Of a stretch of DNA of 64,000 nucleotides, positions 19,873 through 31,739 are shown in pieces. The stretch spans positions 105,271 through 169,270 of the forward strand of contig CAIOYC010000032.1 of assembly GCA_903862425.1 (NCBI GenBank), in the 5' to 3' direction. Within the stretch, counting starts at the first letter, position 1. The number at the start of each line of letters is the position of its first letter. The stretch comes from an uncultured Caulobacterales bacterium. Its GTDB lineage: Bacteria; Pseudomonadota; Alphaproteobacteria; Caulobacterales; Caulobacteraceae. Made by a program: the position numbers and the translations under genes. The notes below the pieces were generated by a model. That model worked only from the letters and a program-made list of their open reading frames with translations. It had not been told where the DNA came from and searched no databases.

Positions 19873-20348
19873 TTGTGGACGAAGAACTCCTGATAGGCGT
19901 GCGACTTGCCCTCGGGGGACTTGCCGACGCCGCGGCGGATGGCGGTCTTGCCATCCGGGCTGAAGGCCCAGAACTCGCCGGCGATCACATCCCCATCCTT
20001 CATCTTCAGGATCTGCATGTCATCCGGATCGGTTTGTTTGACCGAGACCTGATTGAACCGATCCTGATTGGCGAACACCGTGGGTGCGCCGTCAAGGGTG
20101 GTGACGTGATCGCTGATATAGGGCTTGGCGGGGTTGGTGGTGTTGACCGAGTGGTAGGTCAGCTTGTTGTCGCCGAACTTGAAGTTCACCACCAGCTTGA
20201 AGTTGGCCGGCAGGGTCCCGGCCTGGTTGCTCCAGAAGGACTTGGAGGGCACGATCTCCCAGTCCCCGTCATGGGGCGCGGCGAGGGCCGGAGCGCCGGC
20301 GAGCGCCAGGGTGGAGGCGGCGAGCGCGCCGATCAGCAGGGTGTTCAT
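19869..20348 (-). CDS. Small secreted protein of unknown function
   Basis: The 159-residue product has a clear signal peptide (MNTLLIGALAAS ... ALA, about 23 residues). The mature part is beta-rich with no cysteine, containing DWEIVPSKSFWSN and ending in QEFFVHK. I do not recognise the family. It lies between the acylase (33 bases away) and the dipeptidase (4-base overlap), so it very likely works with them in the periplasm, for example as a binding or accessory protein. Confidence 0.8.
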   Translation of the reverse strand: MNTLLIGALAASTLALAGAPALAAPHDGDWEIVPSKSFWSNQAGTLPANFKLVVNFKFGDNKLTYHSVNTTNPAKPYISDHVTTLDGAPTVFANQDRFNQVSVKQTDPDDMQILKMKDGDVIAGEFWAFSPDGKTAIRRGVGKSPEGKSHAYQEFFVHK

Positions 20349-20381
20349 GGTCGTTCTCCCAAATTTCAGAGCGAGGTCTTG

Positions 20382-22469
20382 CTAGAGCGAAGTCCGGGCC
20401 TCGACGTGCTGTTCGATTTCGCCGCGCGTGAACCACAAGGTGCGCAAGGTCTTCTCGGACAGGTGCTTGAGTTGGTCGGCGCGGTGTGGCGAGCCTGGCT
20501 GGCTGGCGTTGCCGTAGCTCATCAGACCGACCGCCTTGATTGGCGTGGAGAACTCGACCAGCGAGACCCAGGTCTCTCCGTGCATGGGCGTGCGTTCGCC
20601 GTTCTTGAGCGGTCCCCAGGTGATGGTTCGGAAGATGCCGGTATTGCCGAAGCCGCCGTTGCCGGGGAGGTTCACATCGTCGATGTGGAAACGCGAGACC
20701 TCGCCGAAGGGGCGGTCGATGGCGCCGTACTTGGACTTCATCTCGACGATGGCGTCCTTCAGCATCTGCACCGCCTTGGCTGGATCGGCTATGCCCGAAG
20801 GCGTGTCGATGGGCGCGCTCGGCGACCACTTCACCTTGTAGTTGGCGAGGACGGTGAAGTTGTTGGGCGAGAACTTCGCCGCCCAGGTCTCGAACAGCAG
20901 CGCCGCCTTGCTGTCGCCCACGGTCTGGCGGTCCCAGGCCTTGAGCAGGTTCACCGCCGCCTGCACCTCGGGGTCGGGGTCACCGGCCGCTGCGGCCAGC
21001 AGGTCCGGCAGCACACGGTCCGCCATCAAGGTATGGGTCGAGAGCTTGCGCGCCACGAAGTCGTCGAAGCTGATCTTCTTGGCGTCATAGAGCAGGTGCG
21101 CCGACTGCTGTGAGCGCAGCGACTCCGGCCCCGGTGGCGCCACGTACGGCGGGTAGTCCTTGTAGTGGATGACCTGCGGATAGGTGGACACCCAGGGCGG
21201 GTCGTTGGTGTTCTGTACCCAGCCGGTGGGCGGGTCGATCACCTTAGGCAACTCGTCGTAGGTGTGGACCTCGTTCCACAGGGTAGCGGATGTGTCGCCC
21301 GGAACCAGCCCTTCCCAATAGGCCAGATCGCCCGAGGGGTGCTTGGGCAGGATGCCGTTGTCCATGTACTGGATGTGGCCCTCCTTGTCGGCATAGACGA
21401 TGTTGAACTTGGAGACCTGCAGCCGCTTCAGGATGGTCTCGAACTCCGCGAAGCTCTTCGACTTGCCCATGTCCCAGTACTGCTCGAGACCGCCGGGACG
21501 ATCCAGGCCGGCGACGCGGAGCGCCACGGTCTTGCCGTCGGGGCGCGTGAACACCGGTCCATGGACGGAGGCGCGGATCACCAAGGTCTCGGTCTTCAGC
21601 GAGCCGTCCGCCTGCTTGACCTTGTAAGTCGTGGTCTCGGTTTTGAACGGCAGCACCTTGCCGTCGAACAGATAGCCGTCGCCGGACAACTTCAGCTCGT
21701 AGTTCGTGGCGCCGACCAGGGTATTGACCGTATTGGTGAAGCCCATCCGCTCGTTGAAGCAGAAGCGCAGCACCGGCAGTCCGACCTGGGTCGCGCCATA
21801 CATGTGGAAGCCCGGTCCGTGCAGGTCGGCCTCGAAATAGGTGAAGAAACTGGTGGGCCAGGGCAGGTGGGGATTGGCCAGCAGCATGGAATGACCGCTG
21901 GCCGTTTTGGACGGCGCCACCGCCCAGGCGTTGGAGCCTGGCGGTTCGGTCGCGCCGGTCGTCTTGGCCTGGGAGACGATGTAGATGTAGTTCATCAGCT
22001 TGTGGGCGTGGGCCATCACGTCTACGGCCGAGACCGGCAGCACTACCGCGATCTTGGGATCGATCTTGCCCGGATTGGCGCGGGCGTAGGCGTTCATCCC
22101 TTCGGCGAAGGCCTCAAGGTTCTTCTGGAACTGCGGCGTACAGGCCTTCACCCATTCCGCCGCCCTTGCATACATGCCGTTGGACAACACCCACTTATCG
22201 GACTCGATGAACTTCGGTCCCCAGTATTCAGCCGCCCTGCCTCGCGCCTCGCCATACAGATGCAACACGATGTCGCCGTGGTTCTGAGCCTGCGCCCAGC
22301 CGAAGCCGTAGAAGACTGCAGCCTCGTCCTTTCCCAACACGTGCGGCACGCCGTAGGTGTCCCACAGAATCTCGCCGCGCGCGGCTTTGCTCGCTGCGAT
22401 GGAGCCGCCGGGTAGGCCGGCGAGGCCCAGCGTCGCCAGCGAGGCGCCGAGGAAGGTGCGCTTGCGCAT
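20382..22469 (-). CDS. Penicillin-acylase-family N-terminal-nucleophile hydrolase
   Basis: The roughly 695-residue precursor has the features of penicillin/cephalosporin/AHL acylases. An N-terminal alpha region (WDTYGVPHVLG ... FYGFGWAQAQ) is followed by the autocleavage site PPGSNAWAV, where Ser (about residue 179) becomes the nucleophile, then a beta subunit. Family members cleave amide bonds of acylated amines such as beta-lactams, acyl-homoserine lactones or acyl-peptides. The N-terminal RKRTFLG before a hydrophobic stretch resembles a Tat-type signal. The ATG at 22469 follows AGGA by 8 bases; a GTG at 22493 overlapping the TonB-receptor end is the alternative. Substrate is unknown; context points to a TonB-imported ligand. 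Confidence 0.9.
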   Translation of the reverse strand: MRKRTFLGASLATLGLAGLPGGSIAASKAARGEILWDTYGVPHVLGKDEAAVFYGFGWAQAQNHGDIVLHLYGEARGRAAEYWGPKFIESDKWVLSNGMYARAAEWVKACTPQFQKNLEAFAEGMNAYARANPGKIDPKIAVVLPVSAVDVMAHAHKLMNYIYIVSQAKTTGATEPPGSNAWAVAPSKTASGHSMLLANPHLPWPTSFFTYFEADLHGPGFHMYGATQVGLPVLRFCFNERMGFTNTVNTLVGATNYELKLSGDGYLFDGKVLPFKTETTTYKVKQADGSLKTETLVIRASVHGPVFTRPDGKTVALRVAGLDRPGGLEQYWDMGKSKSFAEFETILKRLQVSKFNIVYADKEGHIQYMDNGILPKHPSGDLAYWEGLVPGDTSATLWNEVHTYDELPKVIDPPTGWVQNTNDPPWVSTYPQVIHYKDYPPYVAPPGPESLRSQQSAHLLYDAKKISFDDFVARKLSTHTLMADRVLPDLLAAAAGDPDPEVQAAVNLLKAWDRQTVGDSKAALLFETWAAKFSPNNFTVLANYKVKWSPSAPIDTPSGIADPAKAVQMLKDAIVEMKSKYGAIDRPFGEVSRFHIDDVNLPGNGGFGNTGIFRTITWGPLKNGERTPMHGETWVSLVEFSTPIKAVGLMSYGNASQPGSPHRADQLKHLSEKTLRTLWFTRGEIEQHVEARTSL

Positions 22470-22480
22470 GGGGCTCATCC

Positions 22481-25273
<2,793 letters not shown>

Positions 25274-25335
25274 TCTATTGTCCCCCGACAGATGCATGTG
25301 TCTGTCTGTGGGAACGAGCGACGCGCGCGGGACCG

Positions 25336-26364
25336 CTATCCGGGAACGGAAGAATCTTGAGTACGAGATACGATCAGGGTCGAACCGTCGTTTGCTCTAA
25401 TCGTGTCGACGGGGAAGCTGCTCTTCAACGCCACCAGGAACTTGTCGGCATCATCTACCTGGAAGCGGCCGCCGACGCGAAGGTCGGCCAAGCGGTCGTT
25501 GGCGATGACGATGGGTTGAGTGCGATAGCGGTTGAACTCCTTCACCACCCGACCCAGGGTTTCGCCTCTGAACTCGATGGCGCCCTCACGCCAGGCGGTG
25601 CGCTGTTCGAGCGCGTCGTCGGTGAGCGGCGTTTCGGCCACCGAGCCGGAGCGGATGACCGCACCGCCGCCGGCGCTGATGCACGGGAGGTTCACGCGCT
25701 CGACCTTGGCCGTGACCGTAGGCGCGACCGAGACGATCCCCTCGGTGACCGTCAATTCGACCATTTCCTGGCGCAGGCGCACGTTGAAGGCTGTACCCAC
25801 TGCGGTCATGCGCGCGCCGTCGGCATCGACGTAAAACGGACGCGCGGGATCGTGCGCCACCTCGAACAGCGCCTCGCCCGCCGCGAGCTTGATCTGCCTT
25901 TCTGATTTCGCCATCACCACTTCGACACGTGTTGCGGTGTTCAGGTGCACCTTGGACCCATCGGACAGGACCACGATGCGGCGCTCGCCGGTTCGGGTCT
26001 GGTAGGTCTCGGGGCGGAGCCATATCCACGAGCCGGTCGCCACCGCTATACCCGCGACGCCGGCTGTGATCAGGCCGGCCATCACCTGGCGTCGCTGAGG
26101 GGCTGCCCGCGGGTTGGAGACTTCAGTCTGTTGCGGGGTATCCAGCGAAGGCGGCGAAGCCTTCAACCTTTCCGCAACCTCCCAGGCCGCTTGCATGCGG
26201 GCAAAGGCCACTGCATGGCGGGGGTCGGCGTCGACCCAATCGAAGATGGCTTGGCGTTCGGCCTCGTCAGCGCCGCCGGTCAACCGGGCGAAGTAGGCCG
26301 CCGCCTGCTCCTCGGCGCGCCTCCGTGCGTCCAGCGTTCCCATCGGCCCGTCCACTGCGCCCAT
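25336..26364 (-). CDS. FecR-family anti-sigma factor / signal transducer
   Basis: The product of about 342 residues has the DUF4880-like N-terminal cytoplasmic domain (AAAYFARL ... WVDADPRHAVAFARM). One membrane helix lies at about residues 96-116. A periplasmic FecR domain (GERRIVVLSDGSKVHLNTAT) and a C-terminal DUF4974/STN-like domain follow. It should hold the ECF sigma factor inactive until the TonB receptor signals. It overlaps the 3' end of the sigma gene by 98 bases; starts at 26343 (ATG) or the GTG at 26355 are possible and would shorten the overlap only slightly. Confidence 0.9.
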   Translation of the reverse strand: MGAVDGPMGTLDARRRAEEQAAAYFARLTGGADEAERQAIFDWVDADPRHAVAFARMQAAWEVAERLKASPPSLDTPQQTEVSNPRAAPQRRQVMAGLITAGVAGIAVATGSWIWLRPETYQTRTGERRIVVLSDGSKVHLNTATRVEVVMAKSERQIKLAAGEALFEVAHDPARPFYVDADGARMTAVGTAFNVRLRQEMVELTVTEGIVSVAPTVTAKVERVNLPCISAGGGAVIRSGSVAETPLTDDALEQRTAWREGAIEFRGETLGRVVKEFNRYRTQPIVIANDRLADLRVGGRFQVDDADKFLVALKSSFPVDTIRANDGSTLIVSRTQDSSVPG

Positions 26365-26872
26365 CCTCGTACTTCGCCAGTCCCTGAGCCACGAGCAGGA
26401 TGGCTTTGGAAAGATGCTTCTCTACGGTAGAAACCGACAGAACCAGCCTGTCCGCTATCTCGCCGGGTGAATAATCGTAGACGCGCCTTAAAAGGAAGAC
26501 CCGCCGGCATTGCGGCGGCAATGTTTCAACCACCGCATGAAGCCGGCGCAGTTCGTCACGCGCCAGAAGCTGGCCTTCAAGCGACTCCTCGGAGCGGAGC
26601 AGGTCCAGCTCGGCCATGAAGTCGAGGGAGACGATGGTGTCGCGTCGCGCGGCATCGAGCAGCAGGTTGCGCGCGATGGTCATCAGATAGCCTCGTCCGG
26701 CGGTGATCCGCTCGAACGCCTTCGCCGTGTAGGCGCGGACCAGGCTCTCCGCCACCAGGTTCTCGATGTCAAAGCCCGGCGGGCAAACGCGACGCAGACG
26801 CGAGCGCACCTGCGCCTCATGCGGCAGGATTACGGTCTTGAACCACTGTAGTCGTTCCTCGCGATCGCTCAC
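26267..26872 (-). CDS. ECF sigma factor, FecI type
   Basis: The protein of about 201 residues shows sigma region 2 (FDIENLVAESLVRAY ... GYLMTIARNLLLDAARR) and region 4 (LPPQCRRVFLLRRVYDYSPGEIA, ... SVSTVEKHLSKA). It directs RNA polymerase to the downstream TonB-receptor operon when released by FecR. Initiation is probably GTG at 26872; a TTG at 26884 is the alternative. The last 30 or so residues are Arg/Gly-rich and are read out of frame across the start of fecR, so the functional protein effectively ends after LAKYEDG. Confidence 0.9.
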   Translation of the reverse strand: MSDREERLQWFKTVILPHEAQVRSRLRRVCPPGFDIENLVAESLVRAYTAKAFERITAGRGYLMTIARNLLLDAARRDTIVSLDFMAELDLLRSEESLEGQLLARDELRRLHAVVETLPPQCRRVFLLRRVYDYSPGEIADRLVLSVSTVEKHLSKAILLVAQGLAKYEDGRSGRADGNAGRTEARRGAGGGLLRPVDRRR

Positions 26873-26884
26873 GTCGAGTCCCAA

Positions 26885-27219
26885 AAGCCAGCTTGTCCGC
26901 GCGCATCAAGGACCTCGGCCAGCCCGTCGCACAAATGAAATGAGCTGAGCCACGGGGGAGATATTCTAACGCCGGTATTTCGAGCAGGCGCCGCAGCAAG
27001 CGCCACTTGCCGCAGCGTATTGAAAGGAGGCCTGCGTAGGGCGCCAGTCTTGTGTCCGCTTTCAGTGCGCGGCGGTCGCGCCGTCGCCGTAGAACGGGCG
27101 ATGATGCCAACCCACGTGGCTGCGACTAGTCAAATTCCGGGACAGCGACATGGCTCCGCCCACGGTCTCGCGGAGGGTCAGGGATGCGTTGCATCGCGCG
27201 AAGCTTGGCGTCAACGCAA
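26885..27219. other. Intergenic region upstream of the sigma-factor operon
   Basis: About 335 bases lie between the sigma factor and the terminator of the porin gene. The sigma-factor promoter should be here on the minus strand. No recognisable -35/-10 pair could be assigned with confidence. An AAGGAGG sequence at about 27014-27020 is followed by a poor open frame with no coding character. Confidence 0.5.
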
Positions 27220-27246
27220 GAAGGCCGCAGGAAACCTGCGGCCTTC
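27220..27246 (-). terminator. Rho-independent-type terminator of the porin gene
   Basis: A perfect 12-bp inverted repeat (27220-27231 and 27235-27246) with a 3-base loop lies 24 bases after the porin stop codon. On the minus strand it is followed by TTGCGTTG, a modest T-rich stretch. The GC-rich stem and its place right after the gene fit a terminator. Confidence 0.85.
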
Positions 27247-27270
27247 CCAGGCTTCATGAAATTAAGGCGT

Positions 27271-28977
27271 TTAGAACGGGTAGTAGCGGAAGCTGGTAAA
27301 TACCATGTTTTCCGTGCCTTTCGGCGCATAAGGGGTCGCCTGAGCATCAGCGAATGCTTTGCGCTCAGTGTAGGAATACTGAATGCCCCACTGCACGCGT
27401 CCGAAGCTGCCCTGGTAAACCTTGTGCCAGAAACCGGTGGTGAACTGGGAGATATACTTGGTCACAGCCGAGCAGCTGCCGCCTTCGACGGCGCAGCCGG
27501 CGTTGTTGGAACCGGGCAGCGTGCCGTATCCAAAGGCCACGGTGGCCGGCAGTGCGGCGTAATGGAACACCTTTTGGTTGGCCTGCTCTTCGCCGCCGAA
27601 GCCGTAAATGTCGAGCATAGGCGTTACGTGCCACGTGCCGCCGACCAGGAACATGGTCTCTTCGATGGGCTCAAGCTTGCCGTTGGCTTGGGCGGTCACG
27701 TCAGACAGACCACCCGAACCATAGCGGGCGATGCCCTTGCCGGTTAGGAACGAGGCCTGCAGGTCGAGGACCTTCGGAAGCGCCTGGATGGTCACGCCGC
27801 CGCCGACGCCGCCGCCCCAGGTGGTGTTGTCGCCGGTGCCCGCGGCCAAGCCGAGGGCGGCGGCCTGAGTGCCGGCTGTCGGGGCCACGGTCGCGCGATC
27901 GTAGAACGACCGGGCGAGGCCGAACAGTTCGAGGTGAAGGGCGCGCTCGCCCGGCAGCACGGCTTCATAGGCCACCTTGCCGACGAAGTCGGGATATTTG
28001 TTCAGCGAGTAGTTGGTGCCGTTGAAGAACCCATTCGTCGGGGCCTGAATGTTGGTCAGGGTCACGCCGGAAGCAGTCGCTACGCTGCCGAAGGTCGTCT
28101 GCGGGCTTTCGACCGAGGCCGCGAACCAAAGCTTCTTGTCCGGAGTATAAGACACCCGGAACTGAGGCTGACGAGCCCAGGCGAAGCCGGGGATGTACTG
28201 CGCGTCGATCTGAGGCGGGGTCAGTTCGTTGCGGGGCGTGATGCCCTTTTGGTTCATCGTCACCAACGACCAGTTCTGGCCGGCCAGGATGCCGAACGGG
28301 CCATGGTCAAGCTGGAGGTAGAGGTTGCGGATGCGCGGGTTGTAGGAGTTCGACTGGTTCGAGTTGGCCGTCTGGGCCCCGCCCTGGAAGTCGAATTCGC
28401 CGTAGAAGGCGGCCTTCGTATCCTCGTCGATCTGACCTTCAACGAGCGCCGAGTAGCGCGACTGGCGAGCGGTGCCGCGGAACTCACTGGTGTGGCCGGC
28501 ACGGTCATTGGCGAAGGGAATCTTGGAGAAGCTCGACGAGATGTCAGCAGTTTCATCGTGGGAACGGAAGATGCCGGCAGCTTCGGCGAAGCCGCCGAGG
28601 GTGACGCTGACGCCCTTGTAGTAGATCTTGTCGTTCTTCGGCTTCGGCAATTCACCGACCGTCGTCAGGATCTGCTGGGGGACCGCGTCGAGCTGGGCCT
28701 GCACCGACTCGGAGTCGGCGGCCACCTGGGCCACCTGGGCTTGTTGCTGGGCGATCTGGGCCTGGAGGGCGGCTTGCGACTGGGCTTGCGCCTCGACCGT
28801 CGCCTTCAGCTGTTGAACTTCCGCGCGCAGCTCGGACATTTCCGAGGGGGCGGAGCCATAGGTTGCGGCGGCAACCTTTTTCTTGTGAACTGGTTTGGCG
28901 TGCGCGGACGCGGTCGCCGCAACGGCGAACATGGCGCCGAGCGCAACCCCACGCAGGAGCGCGTTCTTCGAAATCAT
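27271..28977 (-). CDS. Outer-membrane porin, DcaP-like, with N-terminal coiled coil
   Basis: The roughly 568-residue product has a signal peptide (ends near AHA). A coiled-coil stretch follows (about residues 40-95, MSELRAEVQQLKATVEAQ and Q/A-rich heptads), as in trimeric DcaP-type porins. A barrel domain begins at VTLGGFAEAAG and ends in YYPF. It contains GILAGQNWSLVTMN, typical of this porin group. Such channels pass small anions or dicarboxylates; the substrate here is unknown. The ATG at 28977 (MISKNALL) is preferred to an upstream in-frame start at 28992. Confidence 0.82.
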   Translation of the reverse strand: MISKNALLRGVALGAMFAVAATASAHAKPVHKKKVAAATYGSAPSEMSELRAEVQQLKATVEAQAQSQAALQAQIAQQQAQVAQVAADSESVQAQLDAVPQQILTTVGELPKPKNDKIYYKGVSVTLGGFAEAAGIFRSHDETADISSSFSKIPFANDRAGHTSEFRGTARQSRYSALVEGQIDEDTKAAFYGEFDFQGGAQTANSNQSNSYNPRIRNLYLQLDHGPFGILAGQNWSLVTMNQKGITPRNELTPPQIDAQYIPGFAWARQPQFRVSYTPDKKLWFAASVESPQTTFGSVATASGVTLTNIQAPTNGFFNGTNYSLNKYPDFVGKVAYEAVLPGERALHLELFGLARSFYDRATVAPTAGTQAAALGLAAGTGDNTTWGGGVGGGVTIQALPKVLDLQASFLTGKGIARYGSGGLSDVTAQANGKLEPIEETMFLVGGTWHVTPMLDIYGFGGEEQANQKVFHYAALPATVAFGYGTLPGSNNAGCAVEGGSCSAVTKYISQFTTGFWHKVYQGSFGRVQWGIQYSYTERKAFADAQATPYAPKGTENMVFTSFRYYPF

Positions 28978-29172
28978 TTGAGTCCCCGTCAATAGCCCAG
29001 CGGCCGATTTTGACCTGCTGAGGTCCCGGTAGCCGGTTACAACGACAGAATGTTGTGAGTGGTGTGAACCTTAGATGACGGCATTACGGGGCTAACGCGC
29101 GTCCGAAGTGATCCGGGAGATGGCGGAAGACTTTCGGCTGGCAGATGCAAACGCGCGCCTCGTTTGGAGAGT

Positions 29173-30828
29173 TCAGAAGGCGATCTGTGAGCGGGCAGCG
29201 AGTACGTCATAGCTCTGGCCGACCTGTGCGCCGAGCGGCGTCGAGAAGGTGGAGGCGTTGGGGGAGAGCCGCTCCACGGTCACGTGTTGATAGTCGAACA
29301 TGATGCGGACGATCGGGTTGAGATACCAGTTCACGCCCGCGCTGAAAATCTGTTGATCGCCGCCACGCACGGCATCGACCGCCGGGGCGGATCCAGCTGC
29401 GCCCTGATGGTAATTCAGGTCGATGTCCGAGTAGCGCAGCGCCAGCTCCACCGCGCCCCAGGTTCCGTCCTTCAAGCTGAAATTGCGCGCGACCGGGGGG
29501 CCGTCAAAGGCGAAGTTACCCGTGTTGTACTTGCGCTGCTCACCCGTGATGATCCAGCTACCTTCAATGTAATAGCCGCTGAATCGCGGGTTGGTGAGGC
29601 CGGCTGTCCCGGCAGGATTGCGCCGCTCGATGCCCAGACGCTCATATTCCGCTTGCAGGAAGAAGTTGCGCCACACCCCGGCCGCTTCAGCGCCGGCGGT
29701 GAAGGCGTGATTGCTGTCAATGGCGCCGGTGTCGATCAGACGGGTGCCGTCGACTCGCAGTTCCGGTCGCTCGCGAAACTGGATCGGATAACGCAGGGCG
29801 GTGGCCGCCGCGCCCGGCCCGGTGGTATCCGCAGGCTTGGCCACATAGCTTCCGTGCAAGCCGAGATGGACGAGGTAATCCGGTCCCCTGAAGGGCACGA
29901 AGGCGGCTCGACCGATATAGGCGCGTTGGCTGTCATAGGGCTGCGCCACGCCGCTCGCGGTGGAGTTGACCACGCCCACCAGGCGCCCTGTGACCGCGCC
30001 TGACAAGAACCAGCGATCGGTATTGGCTACCAGCTGGGCGCCTTCACGAAAGTCGCCGCCGCCCAGGCTGCGTGCCACATCGCTCACGTCAGGGCGTTCA
30101 AGAAACAGCATGCCGTTGGTCGACCCCGCATCCTCCAAGCCTATGAACGGGGAGAAGGCGCCAGCGCGAAGGTGGAAGGGTTTGAGGCCGGAATACTGCA
30201 CCCAGGCCTCTTGAATGTGACCCGCATCTTCTTCGCCCGCACCGCCGAACTCATAGAGTATATTGTATTCAAAATCACCAAAGGCCCTTCCACCAATGCC
30301 GATACGAGCACGCCGGAAGTTTGTGCCATCGGACAGATCCTGGGCGTGCGCCGTGTCGCCCGCGGCCGCGCCACGCCGTAGGTCTGTCCCGCTGGGTTTG
30401 CTCTGGAAGTAGCTGGCGGCGTCGAACTGAACCACACCGAGCAGATTAGCGGTAAAGTTTCCATCATTGCTCTGGATCGATGGGTGGCCGGAAACGATAG
30501 AAGCGCTGGCGGCGGAGGTTGGAGTGTTGGGCGCGAAACCGAGGTCGCGATTGGGCTGTTGGGCGTCGATCTTGGCTACGGGCGCGCCTGGCGCGCGTGC
30601 CGTTGCGGCTGAAGTTGGCCCGGTGTTCGAGCCCTCCGAGCGCTTGCTCGCGCGCAGTGCGCTAAGTTCGCCTTGGACGGCTGAGAGCGCCGACTGCAGA
30701 TCGTTTACGGCGGCTTCGAGTTTTTCGATCTTGGCCTCTTGGGCCGCAGTATCTGTCTGCGCATAAACGGTCGTTGACAGGCCACTGCTCGCAACTATTG
30801 CGACAAGAAAAGTGTTAAACATTTTCAT
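29173..30828 (-). CDS. Phosphate-selective porin O/P-family protein
   Basis: The 551-residue product has a signal peptide ending at VYAQ (about residue 24) and a coiled-coil region (about 30-65, AKIEKLEAAVNDLQSALSA). An OprO/OprP-type barrel follows: FRRARIGIGGRAFGDFEYNILYEFGG, shown in part, then GLKPFHLRAGAFSPFIGLED, and it ends in the aromatic QIAF. Members often take up phosphate or polyphosphate. No convincing Pho box was found in the 233 bases before it, so phosphate control is not supported here. It is divergent from a two-component system and RND pump. Confidence 0.88.
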   Translation of the reverse strand: MKMFNTFLVAIVASSGLSTTVYAQTDTAAQEAKIEKLEAAVNDLQSALSAVQGELSALRASKRSEGSNTGPTSAATARAPGAPVAKIDAQQPNRDLGFAPNTPTSAASASIVSGHPSIQSNDGNFTANLLGVVQFDAASYFQSKPSGTDLRRGAAAGDTAHAQDLSDGTNFRRARIGIGGRAFGDFEYNILYEFGGAGEEDAGHIQEAWVQYSGLKPFHLRAGAFSPFIGLEDAGSTNGMLFLERPDVSDVARSLGGGDFREGAQLVANTDRWFLSGAVTGRLVGVVNSTASGVAQPYDSQRAYIGRAAFVPFRGPDYLVHLGLHGSYVAKPADTTGPGAAATALRYPIQFRERPELRVDGTRLIDTGAIDSNHAFTAGAEAAGVWRNFFLQAEYERLGIERRNPAGTAGLTNPRFSGYYIEGSWIITGEQRKYNTGNFAFDGPPVARNFSLKDGTWGAVELALRYSDIDLNYHQGAAGSAPAVDAVRGGDQQIFSAGVNWYLNPIVRIMFDYQHVTVERLSPNASTFSTPLGAQVGQSYDVLAARSQIAF

Positions 30829-31061
30829 AGACGTGCCCCAGCATCGATGGCGGAGTTAACGATCTCAGCGCCTCGGGACTCAAGGCAGTTCGGATCGCTG
30901 TCCGATTAGATTTTCTGGACGTAAGGCCGTGCGTCCGCCATCTATCTGATCCAACGTTTCCGAGGCTGTCCAAGATGTTTTGAGCTCACCGTAACGGGGT
31001 GTGGCGCGCGGCTTTGGGCGCCGACGACTACTGACGACCGCCCATCTGAGGGAGATGAAGC

Positions 31062-31739
31062 CTGCCCCGCGCCCTGGTTATCGAAGACGACGACGTGACG
31101 GCGGACGAGATCGTCGCCGAGCTCACCGCCCACGGCTTTGAGGTTGAGCGGGTGGCGGACGGGCGCGAGGGCCTGCTGTTGGCCGCTACGGGCGGGTTCG
31201 ACGCGATTACGCTCGACCGGATGCTGCCCAGCATGGACGGCCTCGCCATCATCACCGTGCTGCGCGGCGCCGGAATCGAGACCCCAGTGTTGATGATCAG
31301 CGCTCTTTCGGACGTGGACGAGCGCGTCAAGGGCCTGCGGGCCGGCGGCGACGACTACCTCACCAAGCCCTTCGCCTCCGAGGAGATGTCTGCCCGGCTT
31401 GAGGTGCTGTTGCGCCGGCGCGGCGCTCCGCCGGACCCGGTTCTGCGGGTCGGCGAACTGGAGATAGACAACGCCCGGCACGAGGCGCGGCACCGGGGCG
31501 CCGACCTTCGGCTCATGCCCACTGAGTTCAAGTTGCTAGACTATCTCGCCCGCAACCCTAACCAGACCCTCAGCCGGACCATGATCTTCGAGGCGGTGTG
31601 GGGCTACCACTACGATCCCGGCACCAACCTCATTGACGTGCACATTGCTCGTCTGCGTCGCAAAATGGAGGCGGCGGGGGCGCGGTCCCTGATCGAGACG
31701 GTGCGTGGCGCTGGATACCTGTTCCATGCGACTGCCTGA
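31062..31739 (+). CDS. OmpR-family response regulator (probable CTG start)
   Basis: The 225-residue regulator has receiver residues Asp9/Asp10 in LVIEDDD, phosphoacceptor Asp52 (LDRMLP), Lys102 (TKPF) and a C-terminal winged helix ending GAGYLFHATA. The first ordinary start in frame, GTG 31095, would delete strand beta-1 and the acidic pocket. The frame is closed by TGA at 31056-31058, so the only candidate giving a whole receiver is CTG 31062, which yields MPRALVIEDD and has AGGGAG about 7 bases upstream. It is followed by a histidine kinase with overlapping genes and then an RND pump, which it probably controls. Confidence 0.9.
   Translation: MPRALVIEDDDVTADEIVAELTAHGFEVERVADGREGLLLAATGGFDAITLDRMLPSMDGLAIITVLRGAGIETPVLMISALSDVDERVKGLRAGGDDYLTKPFASEEMSARLEVLLRRRGAPPDPVLRVGELEIDNARHEARHRGADLRLMPTEFKLLDYLARNPNQTLSRTMIFEAVWGYHYDPGTNLIDVHIARLRRKMEAAGARSLIETVRGAGYLFHATA

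Noticed and set aside
27020..27259. Small plus-strand frame after an AAGGAGG sequence
   Set aside because: It starts with TTG, runs into the porin terminator stem and has no coding character.
29030..29070. CTGTCG-like sequence upstream of the DcaP-like porin considered as a Pho box
   Set aside because: Only one half resembles the consensus and spacing to a second half fails.
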